Assembly: GCA_001799285.1 (NCBI GenBank)
Contig: MGTD01000007.1
Coordinates: 124,001-188,000 of the forward strand
Source: Deltaproteobacteria bacterium RIFOXYD12_FULL_56_24
GTDB lineage: Bacteria > Desulfobacterota > Desulfobulbia > Desulfobulbales > Desulfurivibrionaceae
Direction: 5' to 3'
Length of the DNA stretch: 64,000 nt
Shown: piece after piece, positions 20,464 to 33,199 of the stretch
How positions within the stretch are numbered: position 1 is the first letter of the stretch
Layout: each line of letters opens with the position of its first letter
Translations under genes and position numbers: made by a program
The notes under the pieces: generated by a model
The model's input: only the letters and a program-made list of their open reading frames with translations
Told to the model about the DNA's origin: nothing
Database searches by the model: none

Positions 20464-21591
20464 CTAGACCAGGCCAAGGCTCTCTATCACCGTCTCGTGA
20501 AACAGGGGACGGAACTGTTTAATCCGGCTATTCTCCCGGCTGGGATGGACCCTGTTGCTCAGCAAGACCATGACCAACTCGCGGGTCGGATCAATCCAGA
20601 AAGAGGTTCCGGTAAAACCGAGATGGCCCACGCTGGTGGGGGCCAGATATCTGCCCCCGCTTGAGCCTGTAGCGGAGGGGGTGTCAAAGCCCAGAGCCCA
20701 AGTGGAGCCTGGGATATCCTGGCGGATTAAAAACCGGCGCAGATCGCTGGCCTGGTAGCCGGGGTGCTCTTCCCGGCCCTGCCACTGATCGAGCAGGTGC
20801 ACGCCCATCTCCAACACCCCTTCGATGGTGCCGAACAGACCAGCATGCCCTGCAACCCCACCCAGGGCATGGGCATTTTCATCGCTCACCTCGCCAACGA
20901 GAATCCGCTTACGAAAAGGGCACTCTTCCGTGGGGGCATACCTTATTTTTTCCCTCTCCCCATTACCTTTTTCCCCTGCCGCGACATAGAATATTTTTCC
21001 CTCAACTCCCAACGGCGCCGCGATCTTTTCCCGAAAAAAACCAGCCAGCTCCAGGCCGCTTTTCTTCTCCACAATCAGGCCGAGCAGCATGAAACCGAGA
21101 TCGCTGTAGATCGAGATGCTGCCAAGCTCATAGGCTGGCGGTTCCGCACCAAGAAGCTCAAGAAGCGATTCCTTTCTTTTTTCCGCCGGAAGTTTGGCAA
21201 GCTCTAAATAATAGGGTCGGTGCGCAGGAAACCCTGCGGAATGGCAGAGAAGATCTTTGATTTTTATCCCGGTAAAGGCTATGCCGGTCTGGGGGAAGAT
21301 ATCCGATACCCGGTCGGAAAGCATTATCCGCCGCTCTTTCAACAACGAGAGAACAGCCAGGGTAGTGGCCAGCGGTTTAGTCAGCGAGGCAAGGTCGTAA
21401 ACCGTACTTTCCTCAACCATGCTTTCCCGGTCATAGCCGGTGTGTCCGTAAGTCCTTATCAGCCTTTTTCTGTTCTCTTTTACCCCCCAGGCAACCGCCA
21501 TGGCAGCCCCAGGAAAAACCCGGCTGTTAATTGCCTCGCTAAATATAGCGTAACAGTTTGATATAATTATATTATTTTTATTATTTTCCAT
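20464..21591 (-). CDS. Serine hydrolase, class C beta-lactamase family
   Basis: YDLASLTKPLATTLAVLSL (SxxK), YSDLGFMLLG (YxN-like), HLGFTGTSFWIDP. Confidence 0.85.
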   Translation of the reverse strand: MENNKNNIIISNCYAIFSEAINSRVFPGAAMAVAWGVKENRKRLIRTYGHTGYDRESMVEESTVYDLASLTKPLATTLAVLSLLKERRIMLSDRVSDIFPQTGIAFTGIKIKDLLCHSAGFPAHRPYYLELAKLPAEKRKESLLELLGAEPPAYELGSISIYSDLGFMLLGLIVEKKSGLELAGFFREKIAAPLGVEGKIFYVAAGEKGNGEREKIRYAPTEECPFRKRILVGEVSDENAHALGGVAGHAGLFGTIEGVLEMGVHLLDQWQGREEHPGYQASDLRRFLIRQDIPGSTWALGFDTPSATGSSGGRYLAPTSVGHLGFTGTSFWIDPTRELVMVLLSNRVHPSRENSRIKQFRPLFHETVIESLGLV

Positions 21592-21599
21592 TCAGATAA

Positions 21600-22050
21600 A
21601 TAATATCCTTCTCTTTTTGGACCGACTTTGCAAACAGCCCATTCCAACAGCTCGAAAATTACCATAATACAAGATGTTTTTATTTATTATCATTGAATTT
21701 TTTTTGATTTTACACTATCTTTTTGTAGTTATTTTTTCCCCTGTGAGCCTTGTAGATAAATTATTAATAATTGGTAATAAAATAAACATGTTAATGATAT
21801 TTTATGCTCTTTTTTCACCGAAAATCTTTACCTTGTTTTATCAACACCTTCTCAACCTTATCTCTCATACATCTGTTTACTCTGTTTTTAAAACCTGTTG
21901 ATAACTTGCTTTATTATTTTTTCCCGGTTTTCTCAAGTTTTGTTATTTTAAAGAAAATATAAAATATTCAAATAGTTAATACCTAAATAAACATATAAAC
22001 AGGTTTAATAACCATAATTTTAAAAAACTAATAAACAACTATAACCAGAT
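21600..22050. other. Candidate chromosomal replication origin (oriC)
   Basis: Very AT-rich tract next to dnaN-gyrB-gyrA; inverted DnaA-box-like TTATCAACA (21838-21846) and TGTTGATAA (21896-21904). Confidence 0.55.
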
Positions 22051-22062
22051 GGAGTGTCCATT

Positions 22063-23193
22063 ATGTCCCTGATTTTTAATATCTCTAGAGATGATTTTTT
22101 AACAGGCCTTGCTTCCATGCAAAGTGTGACCGGGAAAAAGGGAAACATTGCCATTCTCTCCAATATCCTGATTGAGTCGAAAACAGACTCTCTTCTCTTA
22201 ACTGCCACGGATCTGGAAATAGGCATTCAAAACCTTCTCCCGGCGGAGATTCTCTCACCCGGGTCCATCACCCTTCCAGCCAAAAAACTTTTTGAGATAG
22301 TAAGGGAATCCGGTGCTGATCAAATCCATATCGAAATGCTGGAAAATAATTGGGCGAAGATCAGCGCCGATTCAACGGATTATAAGCTGGCTGGCATGTC
22401 AGCCAAGGAATATCCGGCTTTTTCCGAATATGATGAAAATATGTTGGTCACCATGGCCAGCGACAAACTCAAGGAAATCATCGATAAAACTATTTTTTCC
22501 GTAGCCCAGGAAGGAGAATCCCAATTCAACCTCACCGGGGTTCTGATGGAAAAGGATATCACAGAGGGTAAGAATATCCTCCGCATGGTTTCCTCGGACG
22601 GACACAGGCTTTCCCTTTGTGAAACGACGATGGAAAATGATTTAAGCGGCTTAAAAATGGAGAAGGTTATTCTTATTCCCCGCAAGGGCATGCAGGAAAT
22701 AAGAAAATTTGCCGAAGGCTCGACAGAAATAAAATTATCATTCGAAGAAAAACAGGCCGTTATAAAAACAGATCATTCCGTCATAGTTGTTCGTTTGATG
22801 AATGGTGATTTTCCGGATTATCGAAACATCCTGAATATAATTAAAAAAGAAAAATACATTGAATTGAAAAGGTTACAATTCCTTAATTCGATGAAGAAGA
22901 TGAATATCTTCACCGAAGACCGTTTTAATGCGGTGCAGTTTCAGATCACCCCGAACAAACTCGTTCTTTCCTCGCAAAGCATGGATATAGGCAGCGCCAA
23001 GGATGAAATTAACATCACCTATGATGATTCTCCATTAAAGCTCGGTTTTAATGGGAAATATTTTATTGAAACCTTGCAGGTCATGTCCAGTGACACCATC
23101 AAGGCCTATATAAATTCGGAAGAAAGTCCCTGTATGATTCAAGGCGACGATGATCCCGGATTTTTCAGTATCATCATGCCCATGAAGATATAG
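22063..23193 (+). CDS. dnaN: DNA polymerase III beta sliding clamp
   Basis: LTATDLEIGIQNLLPAEI; RMVSSDGHRLSLCE; NGDFPDYRNIL; C-terminal FFSIIMPMKI. Confidence 0.93.
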   Translation: MSLIFNISRDDFLTGLASMQSVTGKKGNIAILSNILIESKTDSLLLTATDLEIGIQNLLPAEILSPGSITLPAKKLFEIVRESGADQIHIEMLENNWAKISADSTDYKLAGMSAKEYPAFSEYDENMLVTMASDKLKEIIDKTIFSVAQEGESQFNLTGVLMEKDITEGKNILRMVSSDGHRLSLCETTMENDLSGLKMEKVILIPRKGMQEIRKFAEGSTEIKLSFEEKQAVIKTDHSVIVVRLMNGDFPDYRNILNIIKKEKYIELKRLQFLNSMKKMNIFTEDRFNAVQFQITPNKLVLSSQSMDIGSAKDEINITYDDSPLKLGFNGKYFIETLQVMSSDTIKAYINSEESPCMIQGDDDPGFFSIIMPMKI

Positions 23194-23218
23194 GCATAAA
23201 AAGCCAGTGTCGGATTCA

Positions 23219-25701
<2,483 letters not shown>

Positions 25702-25771
25702 AGGCTGCATGAGGTTTTGCGGCTGTCAGAATTTCAAGATGTTTACCATCCACTGAACAAGGATTTTTGAT

Positions 25772-28270
25772 ATGGCGGAAGAAACGACCCAAGGTTTGCC
25801 TGATATTGCCTCGATCTCCATCGAAAAGGAACTCAAACGCTCCTATCTCGATTACGCCATGAGCGTCATCATCGGCCGGGCCCTGCCGGATGTGCGGGAT
25901 GGCCTCAAGCCCGTGCATCGCCGCGCCCTCTTTGCCATGCGGGAGCTGAACAACTACCACAACCGGCCCCATCTAAAATCGGCCCGTATCGTCGGTGATG
26001 TCATCGGTAAGTACCACCCGCACGGCGATACCGCGGCCTACGACACCATCGTCCGCATGGCCCAGGATTTCTCCATGCGTTATCCCTTGGTCGACGGCCA
26101 GGGCAACTTTGGTTCGGTGGATGGCGATTCCCCTGCGGCCATGCGATACACCGAAGCGCGGATGACCAAGATCGACCAGGAGATCATCGCCGATCTGGAA
26201 AAGGAAACCGTTGATTTTGTCCCCACCTACGACAACTCCCATATGGAGCCGGTGGTTTTCCCTTCCAAAATCCCCAACCTGTTGATCAACGGCTCCTCCG
26301 GCATCGCCGTGGGTATGGCAACCAATATCCCACCCCATAATCTGACCGAGGTGATGAACGGCCTGATCGCCATGATCGACGACCCGAACATCACGGTCAA
26401 CCAGCTGATGGATCATATTACCGGGCCGGATCTCCCCACCGGCGCCTATATCTGCGGCCGAGCCGGCATCCGCGAGGCCTATGAAACCGGGCGCGGCAGT
26501 ATCCTGATGCGCTCCAAGACCGACGTGGAGAAACAAAAAAACGGCCGGGAATCCATTATCATCACCGAGATCCCCTACCAGCAGAATAAGGCCTTCCTTA
26601 TCGAAAAGATCGCCATCCTGGTTAAGGAGAAGCGGATAGAAACCATCTCCGAGGTCCGTGACGAGTCCGACCGCCACGGGATGCGCATCGTCCTTGATTT
26701 GAAAAAGGACGCCATCGCCGAGGTGGTGATCAACCAGCTCTACAAGCTGACCCCGCTCCAGCGGAGCATGGGCATCATTCTCTTGTCCATCGTCAACAAC
26801 CGGCCGGAGATTTTGAATCTGCGCCAGATTCTGGAATACTTCCTCCTGCACCGCAAGACCATCGTCTACCGGCGCACCGCCTACGATCTGAAAAAAGCCG
26901 AGGAAAAGGCCCACATCTTGGAAGGGCTCAAGATCGCCATCACCAATCTCGATGAGGTGGTGGAGCTGATCAAAAAATCCGCTAACCCGCAGGAAGCCAA
27001 GCTTGGCCTGATCGCCCGCTTCTCTCTCTCCGAGATCCAGGCCCAGTCCATTCTGGAGATGCGCCTCCATAGGCTCACCGGTCTGGAGCGGGAAAAGATC
27101 GTCACTGAATACGAAGAGCTGATGCGGCAGATCACCTGGTTCAAGCAGGTTTTGGCTGACCAGCATCTGGTGATGAAGATCATCCGTGACGAGTTCACCG
27201 AGATCATCGAGCAATACGGCGACGAGCGGCGCACCGAGATCATCGAGGCCCCGGACGAGATCTTACCTGAAGACATGATCATGCAGGAAGAGATGGTGGT
27301 CACCGTCACCCACGAGGGCTACATCAAGCGCAATCCGGTTGACCTCTACCGCTCCCAGCGGCGCGGCGGCAAGGGGATCAAGGGCGCCAACACCATCGAG
27401 GATGATTTCGTCAGCAATATGTACACGGCCTCCACCCACGCCACCTTCCTCTTTTTCACCAACCTCGGCAAGGTCTTCTGGCGCAAGGTTTACGAGATCC
27501 CACAGGCGGGCCGCATCGCCAGGGGCAAGGCGATCGTCAATCTCCTGGAGCTGACCGAGGGTGAAAAGGTTGCCGCCATCCTGCCGGTCTCGACCTTTGA
27601 TGTGGCCGAGGGCCAGGAATGCCATATCATGATGGTCACCAAGAAGGGCGTGGTCAAGAAGACGGTGCTCACCGAGTTCCGCCGCCCCATCCGGCGCGGC
27701 AAGATCGCCCTCACCATCCGCGAGGATGACGAGATTTTGGGCGCGGTGCTGACCAACGGCGCCAACGATATCATGGTCGTAACTCGCAAGGGCATGTCGA
27801 TCCGCTTCAACGAGCAGAACGTCCGCAGCATGGGCCGGATCGCCACCGGGGTCAGGGGCATCAACCTGGCCGAGGGCGATGAGGTGGTCTCCGTTGATGT
27901 GGTGCACGAGGGTTCCTCGGTGATCGTGGTCACGGAAAACGGCTACGGCAAGCGCAGCGAGGTCGATGAATACCGGCTGATCAAGCGCGGCGGTAAGGGG
28001 GTTTTCGCCATCAAGGCCAGCGAGCGCAACGGCCTGGTGGTCGGAGCCCTGCAGGTGACGGATGAAGACGAATTGATGATGATCACCAACGGCGGCAAGA
28101 TCATCCGCATCTCCATGCGCGATCTGCGGGTCATCGGCCGCAACACCCAGGGGGTAAGGCTCTTTAAGCTGGACGAGGGTGAGAAGGTTATGGCGGTTGA
28201 TCGGATGGCTGAGATTATTTCTGAGGATGAGGAAGGCGAGGACGTGGAAAGCGGGGAGTCCGAAGAATAA
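25772..28270 (+). CDS. gyrA: DNA gyrase subunit A
   Basis: [49 protein letters not shown] (GyrA box). Confidence 0.97.
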   Translation: MAEETTQGLPDIASISIEKELKRSYLDYAMSVIIGRALPDVRDGLKPVHRRALFAMRELNNYHNRPHLKSARIVGDVIGKYHPHGDTAAYDTIVRMAQDFSMRYPLVDGQGNFGSVDGDSPAAMRYTEARMTKIDQEIIADLEKETVDFVPTYDNSHMEPVVFPSKIPNLLINGSSGIAVGMATNIPPHNLTEVMNGLIAMIDDPNITVNQLMDHITGPDLPTGAYICGRAGIREAYETGRGSILMRSKTDVEKQKNGRESIIITEIPYQQNKAFLIEKIAILVKEKRIETISEVRDESDRHGMRIVLDLKKDAIAEVVINQLYKLTPLQRSMGIILLSIVNNRPEILNLRQILEYFLLHRKTIVYRRTAYDLKKAEEKAHILEGLKIAITNLDEVVELIKKSANPQEAKLGLIARFSLSEIQAQSILEMRLHRLTGLEREKIVTEYEELMRQITWFKQVLADQHLVMKIIRDEFTEIIEQYGDERRTEIIEAPDEILPEDMIMQEEMVVTVTHEGYIKRNPVDLYRSQRRGGKGIKGANTIEDDFVSNMYTASTHATFLFFTNLGKVFWRKVYEIPQAGRIARGKAIVNLLELTEGEKVAAILPVSTFDVAEGQECHIMMVTKKGVVKKTVLTEFRRPIRRGKIALTIREDDEILGAVLTNGANDIMVVTRKGMSIRFNEQNVRSMGRIATGVRGINLAEGDEVVSVDVVHEGSSVIVVTENGYGKRSEVDEYRLIKRGGKGVFAIKASERNGLVVGALQVTDEDELMMITNGGKIIRISMRDLRVIGRNTQGVRLFKLDEGEKVMAVDRMAEIISEDEEGEDVESGESEE

Positions 28271-28327
28271 TGGACTCGTAATAACTCGTCACCCAGGCTT
28301 TTGCTGTAATTAAGCGAGAATTCAGCG

Positions 28328-28630
28328 ATGCGATTGACAAGCCGGCAAACAGAGATCATCACCGAGGTTGTTTTCCGTAATGCCGGGGAGACGGCGGCGG
28401 CATATCTTTTCGGCTCCCGCCTGAATGATCAGGCCAGGGGAGGGGATGTGGATATTCTCATCGAGATGGACCGGCAATTATCCTGGCTTGCGCGGGCGAG
28501 AATAAGGATGGAACTGGAGCAGACGCTCGGGCTGCCGGTGGATATTCTTGTCCGGGTGCGCAACGTCGAACCGACGCCGTTTCAGAGTATCGCCCAGGCC
28601 CAGGCGGTGAGACTGGAGGGAAGGCCATGA
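28328..28630 (+). CDS. MntA-like minimal nucleotidyltransferase (antitoxin)
   Basis: YLFGSRLNDQARGGDVDILIEM (GSx9DxD). Confidence 0.82.
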   Translation: MRLTSRQTEIITEVVFRNAGETAAAYLFGSRLNDQARGGDVDILIEMDRQLSWLARARIRMELEQTLGLPVDILVRVRNVEPTPFQSIAQAQAVRLEGRP

Positions 28631-29163
28631 GTGGGACAGCCCTTGAGGCGGAACGCCGGCATCTGGCGGAGCTGCTGGAAGCGATCCAGCGCTGCGTCTT
28701 CTTTCTGGACGCCTCTGTTCAGAAAAACTCCTGGCCTCTGACCAAGGAACACCTGGAAAACCACAAGAAAGACGTTACCCTGTTCGAATCGCTTTCCTCG
28801 ATCAATGAAAGATTTTCCAAGTTGCAGGATACGCTCGGCGCAGCCATGCGGCATGCAACGATCTTGTCCGGCGAGTCCGCTGACACCTTTCTTAAGGTGC
28901 TGTCGTTTTATGCAAAAGCCGGAATAATCGAATCCATCGAATCATGGCAGCTCTGCCGTACAACCAGGAATCTCGCGGCCCACGATTACGGCATTGATTA
29001 CGCGGAGATCGCGGAACACTTCAATGCGCTGCATGCCCTGTTGCCCGTGCTCTACGGGAATGCGCGGCGGTTTCTTCTGTACTGCCGCGAAAGCCTCGAA
29101 GTCAACCCCGCGCAAGGCGGGTTTGACCAGAGCTTTGAGCAGGTTACCGGGGAGGAAGTCTGA
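28627..29163 (+). CDS. HepT-like HEPN RNase toxin
   Basis: RNLAAHDY matches the Rx4HxY HepT motif; 4-nt overlap with the MNT gene. Confidence 0.82.
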   Translation: MSGTALEAERRHLAELLEAIQRCVFFLDASVQKNSWPLTKEHLENHKKDVTLFESLSSINERFSKLQDTLGAAMRHATILSGESADTFLKVLSFYAKAGIIESIESWQLCRTTRNLAAHDYGIDYAEIAEHFNALHALLPVLYGNARRFLLYCRESLEVNPAQGGFDQSFEQVTGEEV

Positions 29164-29413
29164 TCAAGATTTTCTTGATAAGTCCGTAAGTGAGATCTGG
29201 GTTTTCCTAGGAGCATTTGCCGATCCGTGCCCAATGTTCGATTTGCCCGGTCAGGGGGTCGAAGAGCTGGAGAACGACGAGAAGACAGAGTATCAGTTTG
29301 GAGGAAGGCTGGTCTGAGGAATAAAAATGGTCTGACGCCACCTATGGTTCCGGCTCTCATGATGTTCGGTATGAGAGCCAAAATTGTGAAATAACATTTT
29401 AGCTCACCTCTAT

Positions 29414-30406
29414 ATGAACGTATTTATCGATACAAATATATTGCTTGATCTGTATCACTTGTCGGGTCCAGACCTAGATGAGTTGCGAAAGGTTATCAAG
29501 CTTGCCGAGAATAAGAAGCTGAATGTGCTTCTACCAGCACAGGTCGAAGATGAATTCTGGCGTAATCGTGAACGCGTAATTTTTGAGGCTTTAAATCTCT
29601 TTGCCAAGACAAAAGCCTCAGCCACCTTACCGAATCTGATTCGGGCCAATCCAAAGTCTTCTGAGCTTCGCCAAGCCGTCGAGCGAGTTAACGAGTTAGT
29701 CAAAGAGTTACGGCAAGTAGCTGACGACGAAATTACCAATCACAAATTGAAAGCAGATGAGGTAATTGACTCTCTTTTCAAGCAGTGCTCACCGCACCCC
29801 ATTAATACAGCCATAATTGATAAAGCAAAAGCTCGCAAAGAACTTGGAAATCCTCCCGGCAAGGCCAACAGCCTTGGCGATGCTGTCAATTGGGAGTGGC
29901 TTCTTCAAGGTGTCCCAAATGGAGAAAACCTCGTGATCATAAGTTCGGATGCTGATTTCGAGTCAGAGTTATTACAAGGGAAACCAAAGGAATTTTTGTT
30001 ACGCGAATGGGGGCGTGCTAAGAAAGGCGATCTTGAACTCTTTAAAGGGTTGCCAGATTTTTTAAAAAAGTATTTTCCTGAAATAAAGCTGTCTGACGAG
30101 ATTGATAAGTCAATGGCAATTGAGAAACTTGAGAATTCTTTTAGTTTTGGGGCAACACACAGCGCCATATCTTCCCTTCAGAAGTACGATGACTTAAAAG
30201 AAGCAGATTTGCTCCGCATTATTAATGCGTACACATCTAACCGGCAAATTCACTGGATACTAACTGACGAAGATGTTCTGTCATTTGCAAAAAAGTTGAT
30301 GTTGCTTCTAAAGACTGAAAAATTAAAAGAGGCTGCAAAGCCTTTAAGGGAAATGCTTGGTCAGTTTGAAACACAGAAAGCAGAAGAAAGCGAAATTCCG
30401 TTTTGA
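29414..30406 (+). CDS. PIN-like domain protein (putative RNase), accessory
   Basis: N-terminal MNVFIDTNILLDLYHL, acidic residues in QVEDEFW, SLGDAVNW, ISSDADFES; AT-richer than surroundings. Confidence 0.72.
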   Translation: MNVFIDTNILLDLYHLSGPDLDELRKVIKLAENKKLNVLLPAQVEDEFWRNRERVIFEALNLFAKTKASATLPNLIRANPKSSELRQAVERVNELVKELRQVADDEITNHKLKADEVIDSLFKQCSPHPINTAIIDKAKARKELGNPPGKANSLGDAVNWEWLLQGVPNGENLVIISSDADFESELLQGKPKEFLLREWGRAKKGDLELFKGLPDFLKKYFPEIKLSDEIDKSMAIEKLENSFSFGATHSAISSLQKYDDLKEADLLRIINAYTSNRQIHWILTDEDVLSFAKKLMLLLKTEKLKEAAKPLREMLGQFETQKAEESEIPF

Positions 30407-30530
30407 GCCAACAATACTTTTTCATCAACTTGCGCAAAAAGCTTTGCAAATCAGGTTACGGTGAATGTTGTCCGACTCAGCTTTATTGGGCGGTTCCAAC
30501 GATTAATAGACACCCCAGGATAACCACACC

Positions 30531-31559
30531 ATGGCCCCTCCTGAAAATATCGCGGTAATCGGTGCCGGAAGCTGGGGATCCGCCTTGGCCAAACTCCTTG
30601 GCGACAAGGGGTTTGCTGTGGATCTCTGGGCCCATCGGCCGGACCATGTTGCCGCCCTTTTGCAGGATCGGGAAAACACCACCTACCTCCCCGGCTTTCC
30701 TTTGCCCACTACGGTGCGTCCCACCGCTGATCTGGCCCAAGCGGTTTCCGGCAAACCGGTGGTGGTCATGGTGGTTCCCTCCCATGTCTACCGGGAGGTG
30801 TTCACCCTCCTTGCCCCCCATCTGGCTCCAAATGCGGCGATCATCTCCGCCACCAAGGGGGTGGAAAACGAGACCCTGCTCACCATGAACCAGGTGATGA
30901 CCGAGGTGCTGGCCTCTCTGCGTCCGGATTTCACGGGGCAGCTCGGGGTGTTGGCCGGGCCGAGTTTTGCCAAGGAGGTGGCCGCCGGCATCCCCACCGC
31001 CGTAACGGTCGCCGCCCCCACCATCGGGGGGGCTCGTTTTTTTCAGGACATATTTCACACCGAACGGTTCCGGGTCTACGCAGGCACTGATGTGATCGGC
31101 ATGGAGCTGGGCGGGGCGCTCAAGAACATCATCGCCATTGCCGCGGGCATCTGCGACGGGTTGGGCTACGGCACCAACACCCGTGCCGCCCTTATCACCC
31201 GGGGGCTGGCCGAGATCACCCGGTTGGGGGTGGCCATGGGCGCCAAGCCCCTCACCTTTTCCGGCCTGGCGGGAATGGGCGATCTGGTCCTTACCTGCAC
31301 CGGGGATCTGAGCCGGAACCGGCAGGTGGGCCTCAAGCTCGGGCAGGGCAAGACCTTGGCCCAGATTCTCGCCGAGATGAATATGGTTGCCGAGGGGATA
31401 AAAACCACCCGTTCCGCCATGGCCCTGGCCAAAAAGATTGGGGTGGAGATGCCCATTTTGGAACAGGTGTATGCTATGATTTATGAGGACAAACCCTGCG
31501 CTGAGGCGGTTCAGGCCCTGCTTGGCCGGGATTCGAAAGAGGAAATCGAAGAGGTCTGA
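30531..31559 (+). CDS. gpsA: Glycerol-3-phosphate dehydrogenase [NAD(P)+]
   Basis: IAVIGAGSWGSALAKLLGDKG; LAGPSFAKEVAAGIPTAVTVA; ELGGALKNIIAIAAGICDGLGYGTNTRAALITRG. Confidence 0.96.
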   Translation: MAPPENIAVIGAGSWGSALAKLLGDKGFAVDLWAHRPDHVAALLQDRENTTYLPGFPLPTTVRPTADLAQAVSGKPVVVMVVPSHVYREVFTLLAPHLAPNAAIISATKGVENETLLTMNQVMTEVLASLRPDFTGQLGVLAGPSFAKEVAAGIPTAVTVAAPTIGGARFFQDIFHTERFRVYAGTDVIGMELGGALKNIIAIAAGICDGLGYGTNTRAALITRGLAEITRLGVAMGAKPLTFSGLAGMGDLVLTCTGDLSRNRQVGLKLGQGKTLAQILAEMNMVAEGIKTTRSAMALAKKIGVEMPILEQVYAMIYEDKPCAEAVQALLGRDSKEEIEEV

Positions 31560-31586
31560 TGTGCCAGCCTCGGGATTTTTTGTGCT

Positions 31587-31877
31587 ATGAAGACAACAAC
31601 CAAGGAGTGCCACTCGACCGGATCGTATGTGGCCATTTTTTTATCCATCCACTACGTGCTCAAGGCGGAACAGTTGTTGAAAGCCGGCGGCATCCCCCTG
31701 GATGTGGTGCCGGTACCCCGGGAAATCAGCGGGGATTGCGGCATGGCTATAACCTTTGCTCCGGCCCAATTGGCCGAGGTTCAATCTATTCTGGGTGCAG
31801 CCGATATCGCCATTGCCCGGATTTTTTGTAAAGAAGCGGAAGGGAGTTATCGCGAAATACCGTGGAAGGAACAATGA
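31587..31877 (+). CDS. DUF3343 (Se/S carrier-like) protein
   Basis: YVLKAEQLLKAGGIPLDVVPVPREISGDCGMAITF; overlaps selD start (ATGA). Confidence 0.82.
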   Translation: MKTTTKECHSTGSYVAIFLSIHYVLKAEQLLKAGGIPLDVVPVPREISGDCGMAITFAPAQLAEVQSILGAADIAIARIFCKEAEGSYREIPWKEQ

Positions 31878-32917
31878 TCAAACCGAAACTGACCAGCACC
31901 GTCAAAGCCGCTGGTTGAGCCGCCAAATTGAGTCCGGGGGACCTGGACCAGATATTGTGCGGCCTTGACCTGCCCACCGATGCTAACCTGATCGCGGGCG
32001 CGGCAACGGGCGAGGATGCCGGGGTGTACCGTCTCAACGACGATACCGCCCTCATCCAGACGGTGGATTTTTTCACCCCCATTGTCGATGACCCCTACCA
32101 CTTCGGCCAGGTGGCCGCGGCCAATGCGCTCTCCGACGTCTACGCCATGGGCGGCAAACCGCTCTTGGCCATGAACCTGGTGGCTTTTCCCATCAAGGAG
32201 TTGCATCGGTCCGTCTTGCAGGAGATTTTGCGCGGCGGGCTGGACAAGATCAAGGAGGCCGGGGCCTTGCTGGTGGGCGGCCATTCCATCGAAGACGCCG
32301 AATTGAAATACGGGCTCTCCGTAACCGGGGTTGTCCATCCCGACCGGGTGGTCCTCAACTCCGGGGCCCGGGTGGGCGATCTTCTCCTGCTCACCAAGCC
32401 CCTGGGCATCGGGATCCTCGCCACCGCCCTCAAAGGCGGCCTGGCCGGAAAAGAAACCGAGGCCCTGATCACCCAGGTCATGGCCACCCTTAACCGGGAG
32501 GCGGCCCAGCTCATGCAGACCATTGGGGCGCACGCCTGCACCGACATCACCGGCTTCGGGCTGGTGGGGCATCTCTACGAAATGGCCCTCGCCTCGGGGG
32601 TGGCCATCCGCGTCGACTCGCGCGCCGTGCCGGTTCTGCCCGAGGCCCTCAATTACGCCGCCATGGGCATCATCCCGGAAGGCGCCCACAAGAACAAGGC
32701 CTTCTACGCCCCGCATATGCACAGCGCGCTGGAGGAATTCGACCCGATGGAGATGGTCCTCTGTGATCCGCAAACCTCGGGCGGCCTGCTCATTGCTGCC
32801 TCCGCCGAGAGGATCAACGCCATGGCCGAGGGGCTGGGCAAAGGGGGTTACTCCCTGGCTTTCGGCATTATCGGCGAGGTGGTGGCGGGCAGGCCCGGAA
32901 CCATTGAGATCGTTTAA
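31874..32917 (+). CDS. selD: Selenide, water dikinase, selenocysteine-containing (Sec at TGA 31916-31918)
   Basis: MIKPKLTSTVKAAG-U-AAKLSPGDLDQILCGL...GEDAGVYRL; TGA sits at the SelD active-site Cys/Sec position. Confidence 0.92.
31932..31948 (+). promoter_or_regulatory. Candidate bacterial SECIS hairpin
   Basis: GTCCGG-GGGAC-CTGGAC, 13 nt after the Sec TGA. Confidence 0.5.
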
Positions 32918-32919
32918 CC

Positions 32920-33176
32920 GTAAGCTCTCACAGGGTGAGCCCCAAAAGGAAATACAACCCCGAGCCCCGATGGATCGGGATAAGTGACTTATCAGAAAAA
33001 TTTCTTGGGAAAAACAAGAAATTCTTCTGTAAGTCACTAAACAAGCGGTCTCAGGGTGCTGCAGATTGCGGCAAGCGGGACGGCGACGCGTACTTTACGT
33101 ACGTGAGCCGGCCCGATCGCCGCTGTCAATCGTCGGCAGAAGTGCCGACAACATGCGGTGCCCTGTGAGCGCTTAC
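32920..33176 (-). repeat. Palindromic MITE-like element, copy 2 (A + B' + C, 257 bp)
   Basis: GTAAGCTCTCACAGGG...CCCTGTGAGCGCTTAC, flanked by GTTTAACC/GTTTAACC; inner hairpin 32983-33038. Confidence 0.88.
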
Positions 33177-33199
33177 GTTTAACCGTTCCGGATCAAGAC

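Noticed and set aside
29164-29410. Possible transposase or HNH remnant in the spacer before the PIN gene
   Set aside because: Short frames such as LFDPLTGQIEHWARIGKC are suggestive but too short to assign.
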